In this document: positions 11,640 to 22,657 of the stretch, one piece after another
Numbering within the stretch: the first letter of the stretch is position 1
Layout of the letters: each line of letters starts with the position of its first letter
From: Fratercula arctica
Lineage: Eukaryota; Chordata; Aves; Charadriiformes; Alcidae
Reading direction: 5' to 3'
Assembly: GCA_947846985.1 (NCBI GenBank)
Contig: CANTUZ010000025.1
Location: forward strand, 13,576,100-13,640,099
DNA: 64,000 nt
Notes under the pieces: generated by a model
Seen by the model: the letters and a program-made list of their open reading frames with translations, nothing else
What the model was told of the DNA's origin: nothing
Database searches by the model: none
Program-made: the position numbers and the translations under genes

Positions 11640-12083
11640 AAATATAATAGTAACTTGAGAGTGACATATATATGGTATGAAATAAGTTTGCTGCGTAGTT
11701 TGCTCTCTCTCCCTTGATGGCAGTAGTCCAGAGAACTTCTTGCCCTGGTGCCGGACCCCTGAGGCCTTCCCTTCCTCCTGAAGCCGTAGCGCTTGCAATG
11801 TCCGAGATTTGCTGTCCACTGCTGGGAGTGCACAGCTTCCTGCTGATATAATTGGCTGAGTATAATCCTTGTATATTTTATATTGGTATTGGGATCAGTA
11901 TTGGTTCTTTAGTGTTATTGATGTTAATTATCTAGTCTTATTCTATTAAATCTGTTTATATTTCAACCCTCAGTTTTCCTTGTTTTTTCCCCGATTCCCC
12001 TTCCAGAGTGGGAAGGGGTCATTGGGTGATAGAATAATTGTCGAAACGACAATAAATTGTTGTGGGTTTCTCAAACCATAACA
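11640..12083 (+). repeat. 3' LTR of copy E
   Basis: Ends with CTCAAACCATAACA at 12083. It shares most of its length, in inverse orientation, with the solo LTR at 3534. The 5' border is uncertain because the sequence around 11690 (GGTATGAAATA) appears inverted or rearranged relative to the solo LTR. Confidence 0.6.
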
Positions 12084-12921
12084 GCAAGTCAGAGTTTCAT
12101 CCTGTCTCAATGTGAATGTAAAAGCCATAAAAGGCTAGATAGAGCTCTGTGGTGCTTGAGATGACAGTCCTTCTAGGAATGGAAGTTTCTAAGGCTTTGA
12201 TATGCGTATTTCAATTTCAACCTAACTAAAGCCCTCCATATAGTGCCCTGGGTGCTGGCAAAGGGTGAGACCACACTTGTCTAAGTCTGCTGGATTCATC
12301 AGTCAGGCTCTAGGTGGAGCAGAAACCACAAGGCCTCTCACACCTTTGATACAAGAGATCCATCCTATCTAGGAAAAAAAAAGTTACTTGTGCAGGAGGA
12401 AAGCAAAAAATATATTGGGACAAACTTCTGTTTTAATATTTCTTAGCAAAAAGTGGAGGCAAATCTTTAAAGGTATTGCGCGTTTTTTTTGTTTAGATTA
12501 AATTGAACTTTTTGAGTGTAGTATATTTTTCCCTATACTGTAACCAGGTCCTAAAAACAAGAAGGTTTTTTCACTCCTTATCTTTGTCCGTTCTTCCTGA
12601 ATTTCTCTTAAACTCCCTGGAGTCCACATGGTTAGAGTTTTATTTATTCATTCTTAAATACAGTAACATTATTTGGACTGTTGTCTGGCATGCATTTCTC
12701 CTAAAAGAAACAAATAAATAGAAATGTCTTCTTTCCTCATAAGTCTTGCGCAGGAAAAGGTGGATGAATGATCAATCACTTAATAGTTCTGGCAGTACTG
12801 CTCCCCCTGAGCACTTGCTACACTACATACTCACAGCAACGTAAAGGTCTGAATGTTTGCTTCTTTATTTGGAAGTCATCTACAACAACTGAAGCTTTGG
12901 ACCTGCACATTTGTAAGTCAC
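12084..12921. other. Unique sequence, no gene recognised
   Basis: AT-rich; holds the left target duplication of provirus A (gtcac, 12917-12921). No exon or named repeat seen. Confidence 0.4.
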
Positions 12922-13257
12922 TGTCGTGGTTTGGCCTCAGATGGCAACAAAGAACCACGTGTCGCTCGCTCAGCGCTTCCCGGTACGGGAAGGATCAGAA
13001 GAAAAAGGCAAAACTCTTGGGTTGAGACAAAGGCAATTTAACAGAACAGCAAAGGGAACAAGAAAACAACACCACCACCACCGACAGAGAAATATACAAA
13101 CGCGATTACGGAACCGCCGCTCCACGCCGGTCCGGACCCGGGAGGCGCCAGCCCGCTCCAAACCCGACTGCCTGCCCCCTCCCTCCTTTTAATCTCAGGG
13201 TGGGCGTGGCTCACATGGCATGGAATACTTAACCCTGTCCCTGCCGGAACCAGGACA
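12922..13257 (-). repeat. 3' LTR of provirus A
   Basis: Runs from TGTCGTGG to CCAGGACA on the plus strand; on the minus strand it starts TGTCCTGG and ends CCACGACA. 336 bp, six differences from the partner at 18803-19138. The family recurs as both LTRs of B and of F. Confidence 0.93.
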
Positions 13258-13276
13258 TTATCCACCCCTTATTCCA
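13258..13276 (-). promoter_or_regulatory. Polypurine tract of provirus A
   Basis: The minus strand reads GGAATAAGGGGTGGATAA directly upstream of the 3' LTR, the position from which plus-strand DNA synthesis is primed. The same tract is kept in B (42899-42917) with one change. Confidence 0.65.
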
Positions 13277-13541
13277 TACTATTTTTGCCATGCCCAGATC
13301 TTACAGTTTTCGGAATATGTGACTAGTGTACCCGGCGTAGCTCATGCACACAGTCCATGGTCCGAAGATGCAGATCTTGAGGAAGTTGCTGGGCTTCAGC
13401 TCTGATCCCATCACCACTTTGCTTTACTCAATTCTTCATCAAAGTCCATCTGTCCTTAATTTGGGTGATTCTTACTGCAGTACAGCTGATAGCAATTATA
13501 GTAACGAGGACATACAGTGACAGTGTTACACACGATTTGAT
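13277..13541 (-). other. 3' region of provirus A with in-frame hydrophobic extension after pol
   Basis: After the pol TGA (13542-13544) the same frame stays open for about 37 codons to a TGA. It encodes a hydrophobic segment (LYVLVTIIAISCTAV) followed by RITQIKDRW. It has no ATG near its start, so it would be made only by read-through. B and F keep it open. It may be a decayed env trace, a Pol tail, or chance. Confidence 0.3.
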
Positions 13542-16500
13542 TCATTGGCTATTCTCCCCCAAAATCAAGTCCCCATGAAGTACACATTGGACTTCCCCAT
13601 CCTTCCACATCACCCACCAAGTGCACCCAGGTCCTTGGGCAAAAGCAATCCCACGGATGCCTTTGCCTGAGGCAGGACTAACCCAGACTGTCTTCCCCAA
13701 CATATTCTTCATGTGCACTACGGGGACCTTATCCCCTTCTACAGTACGTGGAAGTTTTGACCGGGCAGGGCCAGCCCGATTGGTAGATCCCCTGGTATTA
13801 ACTAGCCAGGTAGCCTTTGCTAAATGTGCATCCCAATGTTTTAAGGTCCCACCACCCATTGCTCTCAGTGTAGTCTTTAACAGTCCATTGTACCGTTCTA
13901 TCTTCCCAGAGGCTGGTGCGTGATAGGGGATGTGATATACCCACTCAATACCATGCTCTTTGGCCCAGGTGTCTATGAGGCTGTTTTGGAAATGAGTCCC
14001 GTTGTCCGACTCAATTCTCTCTGGGGTACCATGTCGCCACAGGACTTGCTTTTCAAGGCCCAGGATAGTATTCCGGGCAGTGGCATGGGGCACAGGGTAT
14101 GTTTCCAGCCATCCAGTGGTTGCTTCCACCATGGTGAGCACATAGCGCTTGCCTTGACGGGTTCGTGGCAGTGTGATATAATCAATCTGCCAGGCCTCCC
14201 CATATTTATATTTCAACCATCGTCCTCCATACCAAAGAGGCTTCAAACGCTTGGCTTGCTTGATTGCAGCGCATGTCTCACATTCATGGATGACCTGTGC
14301 AATAGTGTCCATGGTCAAGTCCACCCCTCGGTCACGAGCCCATCTATATGTCGCATCTCTTCCTTGGTGGCCTGAGGTCTCATGGGCCCACCGAGCTATG
14401 AATAGTTCACCCTTATGTTGCCAATCCACATCCACTTGAGCCACTTCAATCCTAGCAGCCCCATCCACCTGCTGGTTGTTCTGATGTTCCTCCATGGCCC
14501 GATTCTTCGGTACGTGGGCATCTACGTGGCGTACTTTCACAACCAGATTCTCTATCCAGGCAGCAATATCTTGCCACAGGTCAGCAGCCCAGATGGGTTT
14601 GCCTCTGCGCTGCCAGTTGCCCTGCTTCCACTGCTGTAACCACCCCCACAGAGCATTTGCCACCATCCATGAGTCAGTGTAGAGATAAAGTACTGGGCAT
14701 TTTTCTTGCTCGGCAATGTCCAAAGCCAGCTGGATGGCTTTCACCCCTGCAAACTGGCTCGATTCACCTTGTCCTTCACTGGCTTCTGCAACTTGTCGTG
14801 TAGGATTCGACACAGCAGCCTTCCACTTGCGATGCTTTCCCACAATCCGGCAGGACCCATCAGTGAACAGGGCATATTTCTTCTCATTTTCTGGCAGTTT
14901 ATTATATGGTGGGGCCTCTTCCGCACGCGTCACCTCCTCCTCTGGTGACATTCCAAAATCCTTGCCTTCTGGCCAGTCCATGATCACTTCCAGAATTCCT
15001 GGGCGACTGGGGTTTCCCATTAGAGTTCGCTGTGTGATCAGTGCAATCCACTTACTCCATGTAGCATCAGTTGCGTGATGTGTGGTGGGGACCCTTTCTT
15101 TGAACATCCAACCCAGAAACGACAGTCGAGGTGCTAAGAGGAGCTGCGCTTCTGTACCAACCACCTCCGAAGCAGCTCGAACCCCTTCATATGCTGCCAA
15201 TATCTCCTTTTCTGTTGGAGTGTAGCGGGCTTCAGATCCTCTGTATCCCCGACTCCAAAACCCTAGGGGTCGACCTCAGGTCTCCCCTGGTGCCTTCTGC
15301 CAGAGGCTCCAGGTAGGGCCATTCTCCCCAGCTGCGGTGCAGAGCACGTTTTTCACATCTTGTCCTGCCCGGACTGGCCCCAGGGCCACTGCATGGACTA
15401 TTTCCTGTTTGATTTGTTCAAAAGCTTGTCGTTGCTCAGGACCCCATTTAAAATCGCTCTTCTTCCGAGTTACTTGATACAGAGGGCTCACAATCAGACT
15501 GTAATCTGGGATATGCATCCTCCAAAAACCCACAATGCCTAAGAAAGCTTGTGTTTCCTTTTTGCTAGTTGGTGGAGACATAGCTGCTATTTTGTTGATC
15601 ACATCCATTGGGATCTGGTGGCGTCCATCTTGCCATTTTATTCCTAAGAACTGGATCTCCTGCGCAGGTCCCTTGACCTTACTTCGTTTTATGGCAAAAC
15701 CAGCTTTCAGAAGGATTCGGACTATTTTATCCCCTTTCTCAAAAACTTCTTCGGCTGTGTCTCCCCATACAATGATGTCATCAATGTATTGCAGGTGTTC
15801 TGGAGCTTCACCCTTCTCCAGCGCAGTCTGGATCAGTCCATGGCAAATGGTGGGGCTGTGTTTCCACCCCTGGGGCAGTCGATTCCAGGTGTACTGGACA
15901 CGCCTCCAAGTGAAAGCAAACTGTGGCCTGCACTCTGCTGCCAAAGGGATTGAGAAAAATGCATTCGCTATATCAATCGTGGCATACCACTTGGCTGCCT
16001 TGGACTCCAGTTCATACTGGAGTTCTAGCATGTCCGGCACAGCAGCGCTCAGCGGTGGCGTGACTTCATTCAGGCCACGATAGTCTACAGTTAGCCTCCA
16101 CTCTCCATTAGATTTTCGCACCGGCCATATAGGACTGTTAAAAGGTGAGCGAGTCTTGCTGATCACTCCTTGAACCTCTAGCTGACGAATCAGCTTATGG
16201 ATGGGAATCAGAGAGTCTCGGTTAGTGCGATATTGCCGCCGATGCACCGTTGTGGTAGCAATCGGCACCTGCTGTTCTTCGACCCTCAACAACCCCACAA
16301 CAGAAGAGTCCTCCGAGAGACAAGGCAAGGTAGACAACTGTTTAACTTCCTCCGTCTCCAAGGCAGCTATGCCAAAGGCCCACCGATACCCCTTTGGGTC
16401 CTTAAAATACCCTCTCCTGATGTAGTCTATGCCAAGGATGCATGGAGCCTCTGGGCCAGTCACAATGGGATGCTTTTGCCACTCATTCCCAGTTAGGCTC

Positions 16501-16721
16501 ACTTCCGCCTCCAGTACAGTCAACTCTTGGGATCCCCCTGTGACCCCAGAAATACAAATGGGCTCTGCCCCTCTATAGCTTGATGGTATTAGGGTGCACT
16601 GTGCTCCTGTGTCCACTAGAGCCTTTTACTCCTGTGGGTCTGATGTGCCAGGCCATCGAATCCACACTGTCCAATAAACCCAGTTGTCCCTTTCCTCCAC
16701 CTGGCCAGAGGCAGGGCCCCT
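13542..16721 (-). pseudogene. pol: ERV-L pol of provirus A, two nonsense lesions
   Basis: One reading frame from the gag TAG to the TGA at 13542. Order: protease with VDTGAQC (about 16600-16620), RT with DYRGLNEV, FAFTWR, LPQGWKHSP and the YIDD active site (15777-15788), RNase H with LFTDGSCR and YTDSW, integrase with the HETSGHQ...CETC zinc motif, and a catalytic triad in WQIDYI, ESDNGTHF and KIERYNG. The frame has a TAA at 16626-16628 just before the protease active site and a TGA at 15276-15278 between RT and RNase H (probable CGA to TGA). Otherwise it is open, so only two substitutions separate it from a continuous frame. No dUTPase follows integrase. Confidence 0.93.
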
Positions 16722-16724
16722 CTA
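16722..16724 (-). promoter_or_regulatory. In-frame TAG between gag and pol, provirus A
   Basis: Gag ends ...GYHDQY-TAG and pol continues in the same frame: TAG AGG GGC CCT GCC TC. Kept at the same place in B (46370-46372), D (25800-25802) and E (8085-8087). Confidence 0.65.
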
Positions 16725-17840
16725 ATACTGGTCATGGTATCCGGTACTCACTTCTTGCAGAAATGACTTGGAGGTTCCTTCAAGAGGATCAGAAGCAAGA
16801 TCAGGCCTTCTGCTCTCTCTGGGGAACTGCCCACTGGAAACTGGGGCAGCACTTTTCCTGGAGGGATCCCCTTTTGTGGTTGTCCTTCCTTGCAACTCCT
16901 GTACCCGTGTCCGCAGGATCCAAGTAGGTTGTCCATCCCACTTCCTCATGTCCTCTCCATGGTCTCGCAGGTAGAACCACAGGGTGCCTCGTGGTGTGTA
17001 CCCTTTGTACTCTCTCTCGAGTGGGGAAATGCCTGCTCCTAATAGCTGAGATGCAGGCCCGTACAGGTGGGGAGTAGGATATATTCTCTTCAAGTTGCTG
17101 AACCTTCCGGGACAGTTTCTCCACAGCTGAGACAAGGGGGGAAGAGAGGCTTTCTTCATATCGCCGGAGCCGGCCAGCCACCTCATCCACCCTTGTCCTT
17201 CTTCACCCTTCCATTCCATTACTGACAGTGAGTTGGCATATGACAATGGTGCACTCCGTACAAACTTCCGCCACATGGGCCTTGTGCAGTGCACCTCATC
17301 AGGGTCCGTGGGCAAGTCTGTGTTGTCCAAGTCATAATAAATCATCTCCCGCACGGCTAATTCTCTCAGGTACTGGATACCTCTTTCCATGGTGGTCCAC
17401 TTGTTTGGTTGACATACAACATCTTCACTGAAGGGGTACCTCTCCCTCACGCCTGACAGGAGTCGTTTCCAGAGGCTGAGGGCTTGGGTCTTCTTCCCAA
17501 TTGCCTTGTCAATGCCGCCTTCCCTAGACAGGGATCCCAACTGCCTGGCTTCCCTACCCTCTAATTCCAGGCTACTGGCCCCGTTATCCCAACACCGAAG
17601 CAGCCAGGTGACAATGTGCTCGCCTGAAAGTCTGCTGAAATCTTTTCGCATATCCTGCAGCTCACTCAGGGATAGGGATCGGGTAATTTTCTCTGGTTCT
17701 GCCTCTTCCTCCTGTCCTTGTGATGGCCCTGGTTCATCGTCATCTCTTACTATGCGAACCGATTTCTTTGTGTACTTCTTCTTTTGTATGGGGGCAACGG
17801 ATACTGGCACGGGTTGGTTCCCTGGTTCGGCAGCAGTGGC

Positions 17841-17978
17841 TGTCACCGGGGTTGGAGTAGCCGCAGTGTCTGTCGCAGGGGTTGCGGTAGCCACAGTGCC
17901 TGTCGCAGGGGTCGCGGTAGCCGCAGTGCCTGTCGTAGGGGTCGCGGTAGCCGCAGTGCCTGTCGCAGGGGTCGCAGC
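17841..17978 (-). repeat. 30-bp minisatellite in gag linker, provirus A
   Basis: Four to five head-to-tail units of about 30 bp (plus strand GCGGTAGCCGCAGTGCCTGT and variants) encoding Ala/Thr/Pro decapeptides. B has a different unit set at 55081-55223. Confidence 0.85.
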
Positions 17979-18776
17979 GCCTGCTGGTCTTGTGTCTGTC
18001 TCTTTCTTCTGAGGGTGCTGCATAACACTGAGCAGTGCCTGGTAGATACTGGCCAGGGCCCAACACAGTGCGGTGAGTTGTGCCTCTCTAGAATAGCCAC
18101 AGCATTTTCCCTTCAGATATTCTACTACTCTATCAGGGTCCTGTAATTGTTCAGGGGTGAAGTCCCAGACCATTGGAGGTGAGAAGTTCTCTAGGTACCT
18201 GCCCATGTTCTCCCACATTCCATGCCACCCCTGACTGTCCAGCCTCGGAGCAGAGCTCTGGGTGGTAGTCTTAAATAGTCGTTTAACCCTAAACGAGACC
18301 TGGACCATATTCAGCAGACATAACACTAGGAACATGCTGGTTTGAGCATCCCAAGGATATTCAAAATTCTCAAAAGCTGTCATACCTGACCCGAAGGAGA
18401 AAAGGGAGGCAAAAGAGCTGGGGAAAGTGTCCCCCCCTGTTTCCCCCATAGACTGGGTGTGATTATTAATGAATTCTGAGAGGTGGTGCCCAATGTACGG
18501 ACAGGACAGCAATACCACATAAACGCCCCAAAATAACCGTCTAACAAGTGATGTTATCATATCATAAGCCCATATTGCACAGGACAGTAAAATGATAATC
18601 CTCATCCCCCTCCCAGAAGTAACAAATATCATCACAGGGAGTGCATAAGACACATAGGAATTTACATAACACAGCCATGAGAACAAACTAAGCAACATAG
18701 TGACTAGTGACTATTTACCTAACAAATTCATTTTTTCAAGCTCCAGTTGGATTCTGTCGTTGTCTCAACCCTTCGA

Positions 18777-18794
18777 GCCCCACGTTGGGCGCCA
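18777..18794 (-). promoter_or_regulatory. Primer-binding site, tRNA-Lys(1,2) type, provirus A
   Basis: The minus strand reads TGGCGCCCAACGTGGGGC, exactly the site used by spumaviruses and Mason-Pfizer-type betaretroviruses. It lies 8 bases inside the LTR. Confidence 0.92.
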
Positions 18795-18802
18795 AAAAGG
18801 AC

Positions 18803-19138
18803 TGTCGTGGTTTGGCCTCAGATGGCAACAAAGAACCACGTGTCGCTCGCTCAGCGCTTCCCGGTACGGGAAGGATCAGAAGAAAAAGGCAAAACTCTTG
18901 GGTTGAGACAAAGGCAGTTTAACAGAACAGCAAAGGGAACAAGAAAACAACACCACCACCACCGACAGAGAAATATACAAACGCGATTACGGAACCGCTG
19001 CTCCCCGCCAGTCCGGACCCGGGAGGCGCCAGCCCGCTCCAAACCCGACTGCCTGCCCCCTCCCTCCTTTTAATCTCAGGGTGGGCATGGCTCACATGGC
19101 ATGGAATACTTAACCCTGTCCCTGCTGGAACCAGGACA
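18803..19138 (-). repeat. 5' LTR of provirus A
   Basis: 336 bp, TGTCGTGG...CCAGGACA on the plus strand, about 98% identical to 12922-13257. Confidence 0.93.
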
Positions 19139-19550
19139 GTCTCCTGTGATTAACATGTTACATGCTTAAATTATTTTCTTTAGTAAGGTGATGAAGCAAC
19201 TTGTATAATTACCTTTTGTAACCCCATCATGGAAAATTGCCCGTTGAATCAGTAATTTGCAATGATATGAAGTCAGAGTGTATTTATTTTTCTGCTCCCT
19301 CTCTGTCTCATATGTTGTTGATCTGTAATCTGTCATCTGTAAATAATTTATTTCCTCTTCGACAATTTTTATGCTTTTCTACCTCTTCCCTTCACTCTCC
19401 CTTTCTTGTTTGGCTCATCTATGAAAACTTTAGGACTTCTGTTGGCTCTTCTCTAGTTTTGCCACAAAATCCCCAGACCAGATTTTTATTTCTTAAATTT
19501 CACATATTTATCTAATGCAAAGTAAAAATGCCAATATGCATATTCCAAGG
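19139..19550. other. Unique sequence, no gene recognised
   Basis: AT-rich; starts with the right target duplication of provirus A. Nothing else recognised. Confidence 0.4.
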
Positions 19551-20520
19551 TGTCGTGGTTTGGGCCGGGTTGGCCAATGACAAGATGACAGATGCTCTCT
19601 CCCCCCACCTCTCGCTCCAAGGAGAAAAGGAGGAGATAGAAAGAGATTTATGAGTTTAGAAGGAACTACTTTAATGAAATATTATTAATGAAATAAAAAG
19701 GAAACAATGAAATAAATACAATATATACAAAACCATATCAAGCTTCCAGAGTGACATCACCAGCAGGCACTGGGGAAGTTCCAGACTGGACTTAGTGACA
19801 GATGGGAACTGGATTGCAGATCTGGAGTCAGTAATGCATGGATCGGGATCAAAGGCAGACAAACACATTCCATCTCAACACGAGGAAAAATTTCTTTACT
19901 TTGAGGTTGACAGAGCACTGGAACAGGCTGCCTAGAGAGGTTGTGGAGTCTCCTTCTCTGGAGATATTCAAAACCTGCCCAGATGCATTCCTGTCCGGCC
20001 TATTCTAGGTGAACCTGCTTTGGCAGGGGGGTTGGACCAGCTAATCTCTGCAGATCCCTTCCAACCCCTACAATTCTGTTAAGTAGATACAATACATACA
20101 AATACATATAAAACAATATCAAACTTCCAGGCAGATGCCACTGGAAAATTTCCAGACTGAACTCAGCAACAGATGGGAATTGGATTCCAGGTGTAGCTTC
20201 ATGAACACACAGAGCAGGATCAAAGGCAGTTGAACTGACAAGGCCCTCCTTGTGCATTGCTCAAAGAAAGGCATTGAAGAAGTCAAGCCATTGAAGAAAA
20301 AGACAAGCTTTTCATCCCTCAGCTTTTATACTGAGCGTGGCAGATGGGATGGAATACCCTATTGGTCAGTTTTGGGTCACCTGACCTGTGCACTCTTCCC
20401 CACAGGTGTGACCCCTCCACAGGGTAAACAACCAAGTCAGCTGACCCTGGTTGCCACAGCAACAAGTATAAGTAAGAGCCTCTCTCACTGAACAGGAAGT
20501 TGGCTCTGCTTCATTCTAAA
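19551..20520 (-). repeat. Two LTR fragments of the provirus D LTR family, separated by a CR1
   Basis: 19551-19870 starts TGTCGTGGTTTGGGCC and matches the left half of the D LTR at 28662. 20083-20520 begins again at the equivalent of about 28820 (AGATACAATACATAC) and continues towards the right half, including the TTTTATACTGAGCGTGG block. The overlap, with two copies of the CAAGCTTCCAG / CAAACTTCCAG region, shows two LTR copies rather than one LTR split by an insertion. The terminal CCAGGACA was not found. Confidence 0.7.
19871..20079 (+). mobile_element. CR1 3' end between LTR fragments
   Basis: 5'-truncated CR1 (AGGAAAAATTTCTTTACTTT ... GGTTGGACCAGCTAATCTCT) ending at ACAATTCTGT, about 209 bp. 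Confidence 0.88.
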
Positions 20521-22047
20521 TCAGAACATAAATTAACAAAATTGAATATAAGGATAACTTTTTGGAAAGTTGTGTATATTAAGGTAGAAGTCCTGATTGC
20601 ATGTTTACTGCTGGTAATAGTATTGGTCATGACTCTGTTAGAAGAAGAAAAGAAAGAAAAAAAAAAAAGAATAATATTTTAATTGAATTTTCTGTAACCA
20701 CCATTAAAAAGGCATAACTTACCAAGCTGTAATTTACAGTATGGAATTTGTATTGCTTTAATTAAGTTGGTGAAGGAGGGAGAGTGGTTTGTTGTGGCTT
20801 TTTTTTTTTTTTGTCTGAATGCAGTTGGTATCATACCAAAGGGGTTATATATGTTTCAGACTTTTTTGCCTCTCTTCAACCTTGAAATTCATGTGTTCAC
20901 GCTCCATTCAACCAAGGTGCCAGTTCCTCAATTTTGAGGCTCTATTACCAACGCCCAGAGACTGGCAAAACTTTGTAATGTAGGTAAGTCCAAACAGTTA
21001 CTGCATTATGAGAACTTGGTCATTTGTTTTCACGTGCAGTTGTTCGGGAATAAAATTGGTCTTTGTCGTTAATCATAAAGCTCTTCATGTAGTCTATGTT
21101 AGCTTTCAAGTTAAAACAAGTCTTAAGATGCCTTGATTATTTAACTTTGCTAGGAGGGGAAGATTCTAACTGTGAATACTACAAATATTTCTACATGTGT
21201 AAATTATACTACAAAAGTCTTTAAGTTCCACATTGTGAACTCAGTGATTTTTAAGATCTTGGCTGTACCCTTAACTATATTGTTTTTTTTTGTTGGTTGG
21301 TACTGTGTATAAGCCCTGACTGGTGATCAAGACTCTCTTATGCTAGGCTCTGAGGAAAACAAAATTGTGTGAGGTCCCAAGTGATATGTCATCTAAATAA
21401 AAGGAGATAGTGGAGGGACGCTCCTACAGATGGAGAAAAAACAGAAACTAGTGAGACCTTTGGTTTTTTTGTCAGGTTAATTAAATATGGTAGGTGAAAC
21501 TATTCTCCATGGTGAGAAATGGGATGAGCTTTTAGCTTGGACAAAAAGAGACAGATGTAGAGAAGAGAGGAAAGCTCACCATCAATGCAATAGGCAATGC
21601 AATAATGACACTTGGAATTAGAATTGGCCAGAGAAGAAGAGGAAAGAGGATTGGGAAATTCAGAAGATACGCAGGGGGTTCTTTTAATGGTGCACCCTGA
21701 AAAAGGAAGGGGTTTCTGCCAAATGGCTGGTGTTTCTTTCAGGTATATTGGTTTCCTTTCCTTGGGAGTCTTATTTTGCACCTATGAGTTTCACTGAGAC
21801 ACTAGCCAGGTCCCTTCCTTTAGGTTTGTTTATTTGTGCTGGGCCCATCTGTTTTCAGCACTGGAGAAGGAAAACACAAGAATGGCAAGGGTCTAGAGCT
21901 TTAGATCAGCCACCTATTTGCATACGCAAAATGAGAACCCCTCAGAGGCTTGGTACATGGTGCTTCAGGGAACAGGATGATGAAAGTACAGGTAAGGCTG
22001 ACCAAAAACTGAGCAGCTAAGATTACATACTGGAGAGGAACAACATC
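20521..22047. other. Unique sequence, no gene recognised
   Basis: AT-rich with poly-A and poly-T runs (20645-20668, 20797-20812). Short ORFs near 21600-22020 have no recognisable domain and are not annotated as genes. Confidence 0.4.
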
Positions 22048-22141
22048 TTCCCTGGTCTTCATTTTATCTCTGACATACTTATAGTTTTTCTTGTCCTTGA
22101 TGTGCCTGGACAGATTTAATTCTATCTGGGCTTTAGCTTAC
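22048..22141 (-). mobile_element. CR1 LINE, part 1 (left of provirus D)
   Basis: Minus-strand CR1 ORF2 sequence (CCTTGATGTGCCTGGACAG...TCTGGGCTTTAGC). It is interrupted by provirus D and resumes at 29380. Confidence 0.7.
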
Positions 22142-22288
22142 TGTCGTGGTTTTGGCCAAATTGGCCAATGACCAGCGACAGATGCTCTCCGCACACAGAG
22201 AGGAGGAGGAGGAGAGGTAAAGAGATTCTGAGGGAGAAGTAAAATTATTGAACAGAAAATTGGTTCGGTTTTACTTCAAACCAGGACA
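22142..22288 (-). repeat. 3' LTR of provirus D, internally deleted
   Basis: Keeps both ends of the 718-bp partner (TGTCGTGGTTTTGGCCAAATT and ACCAGGACA) but lacks about 570 bp in the middle. Confidence 0.85.
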
Positions 22289-22657
22289 TTACACCCCTTA
22301 TTCCATACTGTTTGTGTCATGCTCAGATCACGAATACTCTTATCTATCAAATCTAATATATATATATATATAGGAATAGATATATGCAGGTTACTCATTA
22401 TTTATATACAAAAGTTCGTTAAGTCCATTTATTTCATAACTGTAGGATTTCATCTCTCATAGCAGGATTCTCAGGGTATGAAAGATGAATGAAATTCATT
22501 GTGGTTCGTGCCCATGGGTAGCATGTCCATCTCAAAGAGTTTTGTTGGACACCACTTGATGAAGCTGGCTCACAGTTCATCACTACTATGTTATGCTGAA
22601 AAACACTTATTGAACACTGTTAGTATCATATAACAATTAACATCATAGAGCTCAGAA
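22289..22657 (-). other. 3' region of provirus D
   Basis: Begins with the same polypurine-tract-like TTACACCCCTTATTCCATAC as A and includes a (TA)n run (22357-22372). No env. Confidence 0.5.

Larger units (their letters stand above)
8031..12083 (+). mobile_element. ERV-L (class III) copy E, 5'-truncated and decayed
   Basis: Contains the last few codons of gag, the gag-pol TAG (8085-8087), a full-length but broken pol to 11267, a 3' non-coding part and a 3' LTR (about 11640-12083). The 5' LTR, primer site and nearly all of gag are absent. The pol protein is clearly homologous to copies A, B and D but more diverged and full of stops, so this is the oldest of the long ERV-L copies together with D. 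Confidence 0.85.
16722..18698 (-). pseudogene. gag: ERV-L gag of provirus A with membrane-spanning N terminus
   Basis: A 658-codon frame from a true ATG (18696-18698), only about 78 bases after the primer site. Residues about 2-28, 33-50, 55-75 and 124-140 are strongly hydrophobic and look like membrane segments. Then come a WDFTPEQLQDPDRVVEYLKGKCCGY segment, a tandem-repeat Ala/Thr/Pro linker (about 245-295), a basic-acidic patch, and a capsid domain (about 335-500: MRKDFSRLSGEHIVTWLLRC, LSLWKRLLSGVRERYPF). There is no CCHC knuckle. A one-base deletion near 17196 relative to B switches frame, so the coiled-coil that follows in B (EKLSRKVQQL) is read out of frame here. The C-terminal tail (GTLWFYLRDHGEDM...) is again the frame that leads into pol. 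The lesion probably damages Gag although the ORF looks whole. Confidence 0.85.
12922..19138 (-). mobile_element. ERV-L provirus A, nearly complete
   Basis: Minus-strand provirus of 6.2 kb: 5' LTR 18803-19138, tRNA-Lys primer site 18777-18794, gag 18698-16722, TAG, pol 16721-13542, 3' region, 3' LTR 12922-13257. The flanks gtcac (12917-12921) and gtctc (19139-19143) form a 5-bp target duplication with one mismatch. The LTRs are both 336 bp and differ at about 6 positions by my reading (about 1.8%), so the insertion is fairly recent. There is no env and no dUTPase. The class III assignment follows from the pol sequence, which is typical of ERV-L/MERV-L relatives. Confidence 0.93.

Noticed and set aside
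17841..17978. Regular 30-bp repeats as possible CRISPR
   Set aside because: Units are contiguous without spacers and code for an Ala/Thr/Pro linker in gag; the genome is eukaryotic.
17506..18012. 168-codon plus-strand ORF with Val/Ala/Gly repeats (and 54737-55255)
   Set aside because: Antisense reading of the gag linker minisatellite and capsid; no start context and no conserved function.
21612..22020. Two overlapping plus-strand ORFs
   Set aside because: No recognisable domain and no supporting signals; most likely chance.
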